From Paenibacillus algorifonticola (GTDB taxonomy: Bacteria > Bacillota > Bacilli > Paenibacillales > Paenibacillaceae), in the NCBI RefSeq assembly GCF_000971975.1, contig NZ_LAQO01000018.1, positions 62,001 to 126,000 on the forward strand: DNA of 64,000 nt. The letters are read 5' to 3'. The translations under genes were made by a program, and so were the position numbers. The notes below the pieces were generated by a model. The model was not told the DNA's origin. It did no database searches and saw nothing but the letters and a program-made list of their open reading frames with translations. Shown piece by piece: positions 9,588 through 19,839 of the stretch. The stretch's first letter is position 1, and each line of letters opens with the position of its first letter.

Positions 9588-9611
9588 AAAACCACTCCTA
9601 CAGGGAGTGGC
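9588..9611 (-). terminator. Terminator after the YesN-like regulator gene
   Basis: A CCACTCC/GGAGTGG stem with a 5-base loop, followed by TTTTCT on the minus strand; an A/T run on the other side may make it bidirectional. It sits 10 bp after the stop of the regulator gene and separates the kinase/regulator unit from the transporter operon. Confidence 0.8.
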
Positions 9612-9620
9612 TAAAAAAGG

Positions 9621-11204
9621 CTAGCTGCTTGGCAGCCGCTTGCGATATTCACTTGGTTTGCAGCCTGTTAGTTTCTCAAACAACCGTGCAAAATGCTGCG
9701 TATCCGAATAACCTACCCTTTGGCAGATTTCGTACACCTTTAAATCGGTCCTTTCAAGAAGCTCTTTCGCTTTGCCAATGCGAATTCGGCTCAAAAAACT
9801 TACGTAGGTTTCTCCCGTCTTTTGTTTGAAAAACTGGCTTAAATAATAAGGGCTGATAAAAAAACGCGCAGACAAATCCGCCAGTGTAATCGGTTCATTG
9901 TAATGGGCGGATACATATTCCTTGATCTCTGCAATGATATCCTTCTTCTTAGGTATGTTATGCTCCAGCTTGAACTCAATAATTCTTCTAATGACTTGAA
10001 TCATCCATTCCTCCAAGCATTCTAAGGTCCGAAACCGGGATATACCGTCCAGTGACAAAATATGACGGCCCAAAAAATCATTTTGCTGCAGCTGCTGAAA
10101 GGACATTTTCCGAATACTCGCTAACAGGATGTTCACGCATTGCATCTGTAAATCCGCGGGGGTCATGCTTGGTTCGGCTTCCATCAATTGAAAAATATCG
10201 TGTATGATGCCTGCACATTCCTTTTCATCCATGTTCTCAAGGGCCGCTTCCAGCTTGGCGATTCTCTCTTCTGGAACAGCTTGAATCCGTCCTGACAGAT
10301 TTATAATATCAGTAAATGATATTACCGTGTTCGCCCCCTTGACGACTTTATAGCTTAGCGCATATCGGGCTTCTTCAAAAGACTGGCTGATGCCAGCGGC
10401 CCTTTCCTGAATCGTTCCAACACCGATGGTCACAGAAAGCTCCAGCTTTAGGTTTACTTCCTCTTTGAGACGTTGCACCGAACGAAGCAGCTCCGCATAA
10501 CGGATAGGCCCCCCTTGAGTAACTACCACTGCAACCTGCGCACCTGTATAACGAAACCGATACACTCCGTCATACTGCTCAAGAGCCAGATCTACCTGAC
10601 AGAACACCTGCTGAAGACTGACTTCCTTTAGAGCATCGAGTTTACTATCAAATTCAAGCACAAACCCCGCGAACCCGTTTCCCTTTGTCGGGATTTGTGC
10701 CATTTCAAGCAACTCTTCCATAAGCTCCGTATTATCGCTGCCGACATCAAGGATATCCCGCAAAGCGTTCTCTTGAATAAGATGACGGACCTCCTGCTTC
10801 AAGTCATCTACTTCCTGCCGCTTAGCCCGATCAGCACGTATCGCTTTCATGGCTTGCTGAACGCAGCTTTGAAGCTCCTCTTCCTCAACCGGTTTATTGA
10901 TATAGGATTGTACGCCTAATTGCATACCTCTCCGTGCATATTCAAAGTCAGCATATCCACTTAAGAGAATAAATTTAGTCTGGCTGCCCTTGTCTTTCAG
11001 CCATTTAATCATGTCGAGGCCGCTAACTTGCGGCATCCGAATATCCGTAATCACAATGTCCGGCTGCAATTCCTGAATTAAGTTTCCACCCTCTAAACCA
11101 TTATAGGCTACTCCGACAATTTCACATTCCGGGATATATCGGTTTATGATGATTTTGATGCCATCCACAATGCCCTTCTCGTCATCAACCAAGATCAGCT
11201 TCAT
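9621..11204 (-). CDS. YesN-like AraC-type response regulator
   Basis: A 527-residue response regulator. The receiver covers residues 1-120 with Asp54 in the TDIRMP motif and the conserved Lys in SYINKPVEEEE. A long middle region follows, then a double helix-turn-helix AraC domain over about residues 425-525 (ADLSARFFISPYYLSQFF, CQRVGYSDTQHFARLF). GGAGAGGGG precedes the ATG. It is the second gene of a kinase/regulator operon. The paired repeats in front of both this operon and the transporter operon suggest that it activates the transporter and its own genes. Confidence 0.93.
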   Translation of the reverse strand: MKLILVDDEKGIVDGIKIIINRYIPECEIVGVAYNGLEGGNLIQELQPDIVITDIRMPQVSGLDMIKWLKDKGSQTKFILLSGYADFEYARRGMQLGVQSYINKPVEEEELQSCVQQAMKAIRADRAKRQEVDDLKQEVRHLIQENALRDILDVGSDNTELMEELLEMAQIPTKGNGFAGFVLEFDSKLDALKEVSLQQVFCQVDLALEQYDGVYRFRYTGAQVAVVVTQGGPIRYAELLRSVQRLKEEVNLKLELSVTIGVGTIQERAAGISQSFEEARYALSYKVVKGANTVISFTDIINLSGRIQAVPEERIAKLEAALENMDEKECAGIIHDIFQLMEAEPSMTPADLQMQCVNILLASIRKMSFQQLQQNDFLGRHILSLDGISRFRTLECLEEWMIQVIRRIIEFKLEHNIPKKKDIIAEIKEYVSAHYNEPITLADLSARFFISPYYLSQFFKQKTGETYVSFLSRIRIGKAKELLERTDLKVYEICQRVGYSDTQHFARLFEKLTGCKPSEYRKRLPSS

Positions 11205-11243
11205 GCCAAAACCCCTCTCCTTCTTCTGGTGCCGAACACCATC

Positions 11244-13052
11244 CTACCGTGTAGGAATTAATATTTCGACGATCGTTCCACGATCAAGTCTCTGGCGTAT
11301 CGTTAAATAATAATCAGCACCATAATGGAGTTTGATACGCTCGGCTATATTTTTGAGGCCTATCCCATTACCCTCCGCTTCATCAGCTCCACCTAGTTTA
11401 TATTTGTCCGATTCAGCATGCTCCAACAAGGCACGCAGTTCTTCTTGCTTCTCCAATGAAATGCCGATTGCATCATCTTTTAACCGAATGAGCATTTCTC
11501 CTTTATCCGTCCAAATGCCTTCAATCTCGATATTTATTATCCGGCTGTAGTCCTCAAATCCATGATTGATGCTGTTTTCAACAATAGGCTGAAAGATCAG
11601 GGGAATGATGCTGCAATTCAGCATCTCTTTGGGCATGCTGATATCCAGTCTGAACCGATTATCGAATCGGATATTTTGCAGCTCTAAATAGTTAGAGGTA
11701 TATTCCAATTCATGCTTCACGGAATGATGCTTGCCTTCTTTACTTAAAGCCAGCCGAAACATGCGCGCCAAAATTTTAATCATATTTGAGGTTTCCTCAT
11801 CCCCTTTAACGAGCGCCTTCATGCGAATAGATTCCAACGTATTGTAAAGGATGTGGGGATTGATCTGATTCTGGAGCGCCATGAATTTGGCCTGTCGCTG
11901 CTTGATCTCCGCAATATACACATCATTAATTAAGGTTCGAATCGTTATAATCATTTTGTTGTAGCTGTGCACCAAGCTGCCGATCTCATCGTTAGCCTGC
12001 TCTTTCTCTATGGGCAAGTATTGGCCTACCTCTGCCTGCTTCATGCTTCTGCGGAGGGCTTTAATAGGCTTCGTAATCTTATAGCTCAAACTAAGCGATA
12101 TAAGGGTTATGACGAGACAGCTCATCAGAATGACCGACACCGTCACTCCTTTGATTTGATTGATGTTGTGCAGCAGCTTCGAGCGGGGGATCTCGGTTCT
12201 AATAAGCAAATTCCCCTGTGTGGTGCTTCCCGTTAAAATAATGCTGTCATCGCTGCCGTTATCCTGTAGAAGCTCTGTACCGGATTCAAGTACTTGCTGC
12301 CAAGATAAGCGGCCGCTGGCCGCATCGGAATGATAGACGATTTCATTTTGGTTATTGCTTATGATGACACTCATACCATATTTGTCCCGAGCCAAAACAA
12401 ATTCATGATCAAGCCTCAGCAAGGTAAACGGATCCAAATCTATGAGAAGAAGGCCTGCATAGGCTCCGTCCGAACTGAACAATACCCGTCCGACCGTTAC
12501 TACGGCTCCTGCCCCCTTATCCTCGTAATAGGAACGATCATGCAGCCCTGTAATAAAAAAAGTATCCTTTGAGCTGCTGAGCTGCTTATACCATTCACGG
12601 GACAACAATATATCCTCCACCACTCTGCTTGTTGTAGTCGTATATTGATACACATTGGTATCCCGGCTGATTAGCATCACGGTGCTGATTTCTGGTTTGA
12701 GCAATGCCACGCGCATTAATAGCCGCTGCACCTCAACTTTCTGAACGATTAATTCATCCATTGGCAAGCTTCGTTTATCTCCAATTCTGTAGATCAATTC
12801 GTTGTCAACCAATACCGACTTGGTTACCTTGTCATATTCCTCAAGAAATTCGTTCAATGTCGTCTTGAGCTGCGACGTGTACAGAGAAGCAAATTCTTGA
12901 GAGGAATCCTCCAGCGCCTCCGCCGATTGACGAAATATGATAACGCTTACAAACAATAAAGGAATAACACAGGCCAGCAAGTAGCCCATTAATAATTTGT
13001 ATTGAAACCTCATATTTTTTATTTTCAACATTACCCTTCGCATCCAGCTCAT
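11244..13052 (-). CDS. YesM-like sensor histidine kinase
   Basis: A membrane sensor kinase of about 602 residues. One membrane segment lies near residues 20-42, then a dCache-like extracellular domain, a second segment near 290-312, a HAMP linker, and the kinase core. The phospho-acceptor is in INPHILYNTLES and the nucleotide boxes include NSINHG and GNGIGLKNIAERI. ATG at 13052 is chosen because TAGGGG lies nine bases upstream; an ATG at 13061 directly abuts that site. It is followed 39 bp later by its partner regulator and is itself preceded by a repeat-containing promoter. Confidence 0.92.
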   Translation of the reverse strand: MSWMRRVMLKIKNMRFQYKLLMGYLLACVIPLLFVSVIIFRQSAEALEDSSQEFASLYTSQLKTTLNEFLEEYDKVTKSVLVDNELIYRIGDKRSLPMDELIVQKVEVQRLLMRVALLKPEISTVMLISRDTNVYQYTTTTSRVVEDILLSREWYKQLSSSKDTFFITGLHDRSYYEDKGAGAVVTVGRVLFSSDGAYAGLLLIDLDPFTLLRLDHEFVLARDKYGMSVIISNNQNEIVYHSDAASGRLSWQQVLESGTELLQDNGSDDSIILTGSTTQGNLLIRTEIPRSKLLHNINQIKGVTVSVILMSCLVITLISLSLSYKITKPIKALRRSMKQAEVGQYLPIEKEQANDEIGSLVHSYNKMIITIRTLINDVYIAEIKQRQAKFMALQNQINPHILYNTLESIRMKALVKGDEETSNMIKILARMFRLALSKEGKHHSVKHELEYTSNYLELQNIRFDNRFRLDISMPKEMLNCSIIPLIFQPIVENSINHGFEDYSRIINIEIEGIWTDKGEMLIRLKDDAIGISLEKQEELRALLEHAESDKYKLGGADEAEGNGIGLKNIAERIKLHYGADYYLTIRQRLDRGTIVEILIPTR

Positions 13053-13177
13053 ATGCTCCATCCCCTAGCCCTTCCATGTCAAACCCCTCGTCTAACTATT
13101 GTACATGCCTCGCTGCGTGGACGCTACCGAAGAGCATCGGACAAAAGCTGGAACAGCTTTGTATCCAATTACACGAA

Positions 13178-13241
13178 AATATACGTTATAAATCGCAATT
13201 AATCAAAGGGGCATTTTTAATTTTCTACAGGGGCATTTTTA
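13178..13241 (-). promoter_or_regulatory. Promoter and paired direct-repeat operator of the kinase/regulator operon
   Basis: Minus-strand -35 TTGATT (13201-13206), 17-bp spacer, -10 TATATT (13178-13183). Two repeats GGGCATTTTTA (plus-strand reading) start at 13209 and 13231, 22 bp apart and 2 bp from the -35. Every distance equals that of the module at 9514-9580, so a common activator, most simply the YesN-like regulator encoded by this operon, is inferred. Confidence 0.75.
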
Positions 13242-13245
13242 TGGA

Positions 13246-13651
13246 TTGTTAAAAACACTACTTAAGCATCTTCAAATGCATGTCTTTGAATTAGACGATG
13301 TGCACTCCTCCTTGGAAAAAAAATCAGGCCATGTCGAGAAAATGCTAGACTGGGTCGAAGTCCATTTCCGACAGCCCTTTTCTTTAGAGTCGTTGTCCCG
13401 GGAGCTGCATTTATCTCCGTATCACATTTCGCATTTGTTCAAGCAGCAAACGGGTATAACTTTATCCGATTATGTGGCTGGCCGTCGAATCCGTGAAGCG
13501 TGCGTACTGCTTGAGAATACAGATTTCAATCGGTGAAATTGGACGTATCATCGGGGGGTTCAGTGCGCCATATTTTTCTCAGCTTTTCAAAAAACATAAG
13601 GGGATAACGCCCAACTCCTATCGAATTGCAATTAAAAATACGTATCGGTAA
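13246..13651 (+). pseudogene. Truncated, frameshifted AraC-family regulator
   Basis: Only the C-terminal DNA-binding part of an AraC regulator remains. The first frame encodes about 95 residues with a clear HTH (LSRELHLSPYHISHLFKQQTG) and stops at 13536. The second HTH continues in the next frame (EIGRIIGGFSAPYFSQLFK, then GITPNSY) up to TAA at 13649-13651. One extra base, or two missing bases, near 13520 explains the shift. The sensor half is absent, and the remaining start (TTG) lies inside the operator of the divergent kinase operon. It is a relic, presumably of an older regulator of the same locus. Confidence 0.8.
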
Positions 13652-13711
13652 CATTTCATTCCAATAAAAATAAAGCGCTATTATTGTTAACTCCATTATG
13701 ATACCTGATAC

Positions 13712-13750
13712 AAAAAAGGTGATGACTGGTTTAATTTCAGTCATCACCTT
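13712..13750 (-). terminator. Terminator after the membrane AraC regulator operon
   Basis: A perfect 13-bp stem (AAGGTGATGACTG and its complement) with a 9-base loop, followed by six T on the minus strand. It lies about 138 bp after the stop at 13889. Confidence 0.8.
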
Positions 13751-13888
13751 AAGTGTAAATCCGGTACAATTGCAGTTGCCAGCCAAGCGTCGGTTTTTGC
13801 GGCAAACTCGCTTCTATATTAACTTTCTCTTCTTCTATATCTGCGATACTACAAGAATAGGAATAAGTAATTCATTTGATAACCGATT

Positions 13889-16156
13889 TTATCCTTCTTC
13901 TCTGTACTGCCCCGGCGTCTTACCCACGAGCTTGCGAAAGGAACGTATAAAATTGGCAGAATTATTATACTGCAGCCGTTCAGCTATTTCTATGATCTTT
14001 AGGTCGGACTCCTTCAGCCATTTCTTCGCTATATCAATCCGATACTGCGATAGATATTCCCCGAAATTAATGCCCGTCTCCTGACGGAACACACGGCTCA
14101 CGTAATGCGGGTGATAGTTGATGCGTGAAGCGCATTCCTCTAGCGTAAGCGCCGAATCAAATTCTCTTACAATGATATCAATTACTGCTTCGGAAATATG
14201 CTTGAATTGAGAGTCCCGGCGAGTTCCTAACTCCTGGATATATGGCAGCACGAATATGGACCAGAACCAGTGCTCCATCTCCTGTACGTTTCGAAGCTTG
14301 AACAGCGACTGAATTAACGACGCTTCATCCTCCGGAATCCGCTCCATCGGAATAGATAATTCCTGTCCAAACTTGAGAAGGGCAATCAGAAGGCGCAGCA
14401 ATGACAATTGATAATCACGATGTTGCGCTTGAGGCCGAAACAACTCGCCAATTAATTGCTTCAAAGCGCTCTCTGCCTGCTCCTCATTTCCAACCCGAAT
14501 TGCATCTAACAAGGCTTGCTCGCCCACAATCGGGTATCTGTTCAAATTACTCTTCTGCGGCTGCACGTCTTCAATAAACAGGATCGATTCCTGCCCTAAT
14601 CCTACTCTGGCCTTAAGGGCGGTCGTTGCCTCATGAAGTGCTTGCTGCGTCTCTGCAAACGACATGAACGGACGGCTAATACCGATACTTATTTTAATTT
14701 CCAAGTACTGGTATATGGCCTTCTGAATTTCGTCTGACAAGTTGAAAATCTGCTCTTTAAAGCGCTCCCCCGTCTCCGTGGAACCGATAAGGGTCACTTG
14801 GTAGTCCGATTTGACGATCGGCTCCAATCTTTGCTCGGAAAGGATCAACTCACCAACGATGTTGTTAATAGCGAACATCAGCAAATCCCGATTTCCTTCC
14901 GCGTACCTCGTATCCTTAAGCGTATCGATTTGAACCGCAACGACGCACATAGATGGCCACGGCTGCTCCAAACCATACAAGCTCAGCTTCTCAAAAAAAT
15001 CATTAGGCTGAATCGTGCCGCCAAACAATTTTTGCATAAAAAATTCTTTAAGCTGAGTTTGCTGCCCCTTCAACTCATTCATAATGAGAGACTGATTACG
15101 AATCAAATAGTCAACGCGTTCGCCGATTACCTGAAGCTCGCCGCTCGACTTCACCTTTTCATTCATTGAAGGAACAACCGTTAACGCGGAATAAAGGGAT
15201 TGAATGGGACTGTACATTTTTTTGGATCCAAACCAAGCAACGATGAGCGTTACGAGCAGAATAATCAAGCATACGAGCATGGTAATCCAGCCGATTATTT
15301 TATTTTGTTCGTATACCTGCTCATTGGAAATGACGGATACATAGCTCCATCCGTTATAGGCGGATTTACGAAAAGTGACAGTAACAGCCTCTCCGTACCG
15401 ATTAGTCGCGTATTGACCGATAGTCTCATTCGTATCGACAAATGATTTCAGATAGGGTTCATCCACGATTCGGCTTCCCAGTTTATCGTGGTCACGGTGA
15501 ACAATAATGTTGGCATTCTGATCCACGATAAACGCGCTGCCAAACTTACTGTTCAAAAACTCGTCCATATTCTTCATCACATCGGAGGACAACACCACAC
15601 AAATAATACCTGTCGGGTTGGGAGAGTTGAATGGATACTTTTTCACAAAGTAAACGGACTGGAACGAATTAGGGAATTCTACTGATCCGCTGCTCCAGAA
15701 CGAGCCCTTCGCGTTTCGTGAAAATGATTCGAGTACTGGCCTAAACTCAGGAAAGCTGTACTCGTTTACGCCGCTGCTCGAAACGATCCAATCGTTGTTC
15801 AGGCTAAATAGAAACACTTCCTTGATGCCGAGCTCATACGTTTGTATCTGCGAGATTCCTTTATATAGCTCTTGCACCAATTGGAAATCATGATTTGATA
15901 AACTTCGATTGAAAGCGCTTGTAACATTTTGCGACTGGAGCAGCTGTGTAGCAGAATTATCGATCGTCCTGAGTGTTTGCTCCGTACGCACCTGCATTTG
16001 TTTTAACAGCAGCTTGTTGCTCTCGTCCACTTTTTCCTGCACCGTTCTGGAGGCGTTAAAATAGGCGAACGTGCCTAGCGTAATGACCGGAAGCGTGCCG
16101 ATCAATATAGACAATAGCATCAGCTTCAATAAATAAGACGGGGACCGGAATCTCAT
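13889..16156 (-). CDS. Membrane-anchored AraC-family regulator (YesS-like)
   Basis: A one-component regulator of about 755 residues. A membrane segment lies at residues 11-33, then a Cache-like extracellular domain of about 250 residues, a second membrane segment near 285-307, a middle region, and a C-terminal double HTH (ASRINYHPHYVSRVF, AERLQYNNSANFIRSF). This layout is that of B. subtilis YesS, which controls pectin-related genes. The ATG at 16156 has GGAGG four bases upstream; a reading from 16201 lacks a site. It is the last gene of the operon that begins at 19739, so it probably senses the same sugar that the transporter imports. Confidence 0.85.
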   Translation of the reverse strand: MRFRSPSYLLKLMLLSILIGTLPVITLGTFAYFNASRTVQEKVDESNKLLLKQMQVRTEQTLRTIDNSATQLLQSQNVTSAFNRSLSNHDFQLVQELYKGISQIQTYELGIKEVFLFSLNNDWIVSSSGVNEYSFPEFRPVLESFSRNAKGSFWSSGSVEFPNSFQSVYFVKKYPFNSPNPTGIICVVLSSDVMKNMDEFLNSKFGSAFIVDQNANIIVHRDHDKLGSRIVDEPYLKSFVDTNETIGQYATNRYGEAVTVTFRKSAYNGWSYVSVISNEQVYEQNKIIGWITMLVCLIILLVTLIVAWFGSKKMYSPIQSLYSALTVVPSMNEKVKSSGELQVIGERVDYLIRNQSLIMNELKGQQTQLKEFFMQKLFGGTIQPNDFFEKLSLYGLEQPWPSMCVVAVQIDTLKDTRYAEGNRDLLMFAINNIVGELILSEQRLEPIVKSDYQVTLIGSTETGERFKEQIFNLSDEIQKAIYQYLEIKISIGISRPFMSFAETQQALHEATTALKARVGLGQESILFIEDVQPQKSNLNRYPIVGEQALLDAIRVGNEEQAESALKQLIGELFRPQAQHRDYQLSLLRLLIALLKFGQELSIPMERIPEDEASLIQSLFKLRNVQEMEHWFWSIFVLPYIQELGTRRDSQFKHISEAVIDIIVREFDSALTLEECASRINYHPHYVSRVFRQETGINFGEYLSQYRIDIAKKWLKESDLKIIEIAERLQYNNSANFIRSFRKLVGKTPGQYREEG

Positions 16157-16320
16157 AATGCCTCCAATTGGTCGTTTCCTGATATTCCTTAAAGTGTACA
16201 AGAAAACTCCATATTAAGCCATGATACGGATCCTGACTTCCGGCAAGTAAGATTCTATCTTGAACGTGCCAGATCTGATTAATGCTTCATCGAATGCGAA
16301 TCTGAGCTTTGCTATTTATG

Positions 16321-17838
16321 TTATTTCCCTGCCTGCTTGGCGTATTCGGCGTTCATTTCTTCAATCACTTTGCTGCCGCCGCTTTGAAGCCATTGATTGA
16401 TCGCACCGTTCCAATCTTCCTCGTTGACCGCACCCATAATGAATTTCACGGTTGCGTCAGCAATGATTTTGGACAACTCCTTGCCTTTCTCAATATCCGT
16501 GTTTGAAATGAACGGCGCGGCCGGGTTTGGCACGGCGAACGTCGCATTGTCCTGAAACAATTTCGAGCTGAGCAACTCCAACTCGGTTCCGTAATTGACA
16601 ACCTCATCCTGTAGGATCATAAATTGACCACCGTCCGTAATATCTGCTCTGAGCTTCGCATCTGAACTTGGAGTATACACACCGCTTTCTATCGTGTATT
16701 GCTGGCCTTCAATACCGTATTTCATCAGGTTCTGGTTTTCCTTCTCAGACACTTTATCAAAATATGCCAATATTTGCTCAAGCTCTGCTTCCGTTTTGAC
16801 GCTTGTTTTCGGAATCATATACATGCCGAGATAACCAGAACCAGCGCGCGTACGATCGCCCAACGGTCCCTCGATGCGGTTAATTAAGTTGATTTTGGCG
16901 TTTGAATCGACCTTCTTGATGTTGTCCTCAATGTTTTTACCGTCTAGCATATTATCGATCCATAGCCCTGCCTGACCTTTATACATGACCGAACGGCCGT
17001 CCTGAACGGTTGCGAAGTCCTGATTAATGATTTTTTCGTCGTACAGCTTTTTGTAAAACTTCATTGTATCCAAATAGGCTTGCGTCATATGAGCCGGAAC
17101 GAGCTTGCCATCCTGAAGCTCCCACTCGTTAGGGCCGCCCATATAAACGAGAATGTCTTTGAAGCCTGCGATGTTGTTTCCTTGCATGCCAACGGCGAGA
17201 CCAATCGTATCCTGCTTACCATTTTTGTCTGGATCTCCGGTTGTAAAGGCTTTCAGAACATTGTAAAGCTCATCTACGTTTTTAGGCGCTTCAACCCCCA
17301 GATCGCTAAGCCAATCTTGGCGGATCATCAGCCCGAAGCGAGCGAGATCACGCTCGCGATACAAGCCGTAAACTTTCCCGTCAATCGAAACGTTGCCTAA
17401 GACGAGCTCCGACATTTTGCTTAGGTTTGTATAGTTCTTCAGATACGGCCCGACTTCCCAGAACATACCAGAACGGGCGGCGTTAACGATGTAGGATGCT
17501 TTCGGCTCCAGTGCCACGAACGTTTTTGGCAATTCGCCGGATGCGATAGTAGCGCTGAGCTTATCCGTATAAGAGGAGGATGGAACCCAGGAGACGCTTA
17601 GCTTTGCGCCTGTTTGCTCCTCCAGCATTTTCAGAACAGAACTGTTGGCCGGCATTTGCTCCGGGCTGTAGGTTGGGAGCATCATTGTCAGCTGAAGCGG
17701 TCCTTGTGCATCTCCTGAATTGCCGCTGCTTTGCGGATTTCCTTCATCGTTTCCTCCGCAGGCCGCAACGGTCAGCGCGATTGCGACCAGCAATGCCCCT
17801 GCTTTCGCTAATCTTCTTTTTTGATATTTTTTGTTCAT
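16321..17838 (-). CDS. Sugar ABC transporter solute-binding lipoprotein
   Basis: A 505-residue extracellular binding protein with a lipoprotein signal (lipobox TVAAC, Cys27), a Gly/Asn/Ser-rich linker and a family 1-type fold. It contains the calcium-loop-like segment GDPDKNGKQDTIG common in this family. GGGAGG precedes the ATG. It follows two permeases and precedes the membrane AraC regulator in one operon. Confidence 0.92.
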   Translation of the reverse strand: MNKKYQKRRLAKAGALLVAIALTVAACGGNDEGNPQSSGNSGDAQGPLQLTMMLPTYSPEQMPANSSVLKMLEEQTGAKLSVSWVPSSSYTDKLSATIASGELPKTFVALEPKASYIVNAARSGMFWEVGPYLKNYTNLSKMSELVLGNVSIDGKVYGLYRERDLARFGLMIRQDWLSDLGVEAPKNVDELYNVLKAFTTGDPDKNGKQDTIGLAVGMQGNNIAGFKDILVYMGGPNEWELQDGKLVPAHMTQAYLDTMKFYKKLYDEKIINQDFATVQDGRSVMYKGQAGLWIDNMLDGKNIEDNIKKVDSNAKINLINRIEGPLGDRTRAGSGYLGMYMIPKTSVKTEAELEQILAYFDKVSEKENQNLMKYGIEGQQYTIESGVYTPSSDAKLRADITDGGQFMILQDEVVNYGTELELLSSKLFQDNATFAVPNPAAPFISNTDIEKGKELSKIIADATVKFIMGAVNEEDWNGAINQWLQSGGSKVIEEMNAEYAKQAGK

Positions 17839-17875
17839 ACTTACATCCTCCCTTTATCTAAATACTATTATATCT

Positions 17876-18757
17876 TCATCCCTTAACCGAGCCCAGCAAT
17901 ACCCCTTTTGCAAAATGCTTTTGCAAGAACGGGTATACGAGCAGAATCGGAAGAGTTGAGACCACGATTACCGCCATCTTCACAGCTTGATCCGGCGGAG
18001 CGACATAGTCCAATTCCATTGAACTGGAGTCCCCAATGCCGCCCGAGGCCAGGATGACGATTTGCCGCAAGAGCACCTGGATCGGCCATTTGGTGTTGTC
18101 GTTGATGTAGAGAACCGCACTAAAGAACGTATTCCAATGGCCTACCGCATAAAATAACGAGAAGGTCGCGATGGCAGGCATCGATAGCGGCAGCACGATT
18201 TTGAGAAAAATGCCAAGATCGTTGCAGCCGTCAATTTTAGCCGATTCCTCCAGCCCATCCGGCAGCTGTTGAAAAAAATTGCGGATAATGATTAAGTTAA
18301 AGGCACTGATCGCTCCGGGAATAAGCAAGGCCCAATAGGAATCGATCATGCCGAGCTCCTTCACAACGAGGAAAGTCGGAATCATGCCTCCGCTGAACAG
18401 CATGGTGAACACAACCAACATTAAGATCGGCTTTTGAAAGTCCATATCCTTGCGCGCCAACGGATATGCCATCAAGCATGTGAAAAAAAGGTTAATCAGT
18501 GTGCCCACAACCGTAATGTAAACGGTTACCAGCAAGCTTCTGACAAGGGTTTGCGTAGAGAAAATGTACTTGTATGCATCCAAAGAAAATTCTGTCGGAA
18601 ATAAAATGAATCCTTGTGTTAGCAATTCCTTCTGGGTGGCGAATGAGCCAGCAATGACGTAAATGAACGGAATTACAGTAATCAAAGCGAAAACAAGCAG
18701 TAATACGACGTTCACGCTGTCGAAAATCCGGCTCCCCCAGCTTTGTTTGATTGGCAT
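17876..18757 (-). CDS. Sugar ABC transporter permease (YtcP/AraQ-like)
   Basis: A 293-residue six-segment permease. The EAA loop reads EESAKIDGCNDLGIFLKIVLP and the C-terminus GVLLGSVKG is that of the YtcP group. It lies between its LplB-like partner (22 bp upstream) and the binding-protein gene (37 bp downstream). Confidence 0.93.
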   Translation of the reverse strand: MPIKQSWGSRIFDSVNVVLLLVFALITVIPFIYVIAGSFATQKELLTQGFILFPTEFSLDAYKYIFSTQTLVRSLLVTVYITVVGTLINLFFTCLMAYPLARKDMDFQKPILMLVVFTMLFSGGMIPTFLVVKELGMIDSYWALLIPGAISAFNLIIIRNFFQQLPDGLEESAKIDGCNDLGIFLKIVLPLSMPAIATFSLFYAVGHWNTFFSAVLYINDNTKWPIQVLLRQIVILASGGIGDSSSMELDYVAPPDQAVKMAVIVVSTLPILLVYPFLQKHFAKGVLLGSVKG

Positions 18758-18779
18758 GGCGGTTCAACACTCCCTTTCT

Positions 18780-19739
18780 CTAATAGATGCCTTCTTCTCC
18801 GAATTTTTTGGCAAGTCGGTTTGCTACAACGACAAGAATCAGACCAACGATCGACTTAAATACGCCTACCGCCGTGCTGAAGCTATATTGCCCTTGGCTG
18901 ATTCCGACGGAGTATACGTACGTGTCGAACACCTCTCCAACCTCACGGTTCATTGCATTAAGCATGAGGAAAATCTGCTCAAAGCCCGTGTCGAGAAAGT
19001 TGCCGAGACGCAAAATGAGCAAAATAACGATGGTGCTGCGAATGGCTGGCAGCGTAATATGCCAAAGCTGGCGAAGCCTGTTCGCTCCGTCCATGCGGGC
19101 CGCTTCGTAGAGCTGAGGGTCCACGCCAGACAATGCCGCAAGGAAAATAATCGTGCCCCAGCCTGTTTCCTTCCACATAACCTCAGCCGTAATAATCGTA
19201 CGGAACCATTCATTGCTAACGAGAAAATTAATCTTTTCGCCTCCAAAGCGGACTAGCAGCTCGTTCATAATGCCGCCTTCCGTCGTCAGAAACATGTAGG
19301 AGATTCCTACGACGACGACCCAAGACATAAAATGCGGAATGTAAATGAGCGTCTGCACGATACGCTTTGTAAATTCCAGTCTCAGCTCGTTGAGCATAAG
19401 CGCAATGATAATCGGCAGCGGAAAGAAAAAAAGAATGTTGTAAGTCGCAAGAATGATCGTATTCCGAAACAGAATAATAAAGTTGGAATCGCTGAACAAT
19501 CGCTCGAAATGCTTCAACCCTACGAATGGACTGTTCCAAAAGCCGAGAAAAGGCTGAAAATCTTGAAAGGCGATGAAGATTCCGTACATCGGCCAGTACT
19601 TAAATATAAGAAAGTACAATAATCCGGGGAAAACCATCATATAGAGCCACCGGTTCCGCATAAGTCTGCCGACCAATGTAGATGACATGGATGTCCGCGG
19701 CGCGGGGACTTGCACTGACTCTGTATTTCTTTTTAACAT
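18780..19739 (-). CDS. Sugar ABC transporter permease (LplB-like)
   Basis: A 319-residue permease with the LplB hallmark LYMMVFPGLLYFLIFKYWP and EAA loop YEAARMDGANRLRQLWHIT. The ATG at 19739 is preceded by AAGGAAGG at a seven-base distance; a longer reading from 19790 has no site. It is the first gene of the four-gene operon ending at 13889. Confidence 0.92.
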   Translation of the reverse strand: MLKRNTESVQVPAPRTSMSSTLVGRLMRNRWLYMMVFPGLLYFLIFKYWPMYGIFIAFQDFQPFLGFWNSPFVGLKHFERLFSDSNFIILFRNTIILATYNILFFFPLPIIIALMLNELRLEFTKRIVQTLIYIPHFMSWVVVVGISYMFLTTEGGIMNELLVRFGGEKINFLVSNEWFRTIITAEVMWKETGWGTIIFLAALSGVDPQLYEAARMDGANRLRQLWHITLPAIRSTIVILLILRLGNFLDTGFEQIFLMLNAMNREVGEVFDTYVYSVGISQGQYSFSTAVGVFKSIVGLILVVVANRLAKKFGEEGIY

Positions 19740-19839
19740 GCTGCTGCCTTCCTTTCTTTGCATAGGTAATTGAATCTGCAGCCTCATCATACGGGCTAAC
19801 CGTAATTACCGTCGATAGTCCCTACTTGATCTAATTGGC

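Noticed and set aside
13526..13786. An 86-codon minus-strand open frame
   Set aside because: It crosses the AraC relic and a clear terminator hairpin and has no site or domain.
15900..15925. A cre-like sequence around GAAAGCGCTTG
   Set aside because: It lies inside the coding sequence of the AraC regulator and misses a conserved consensus base; probably chance.
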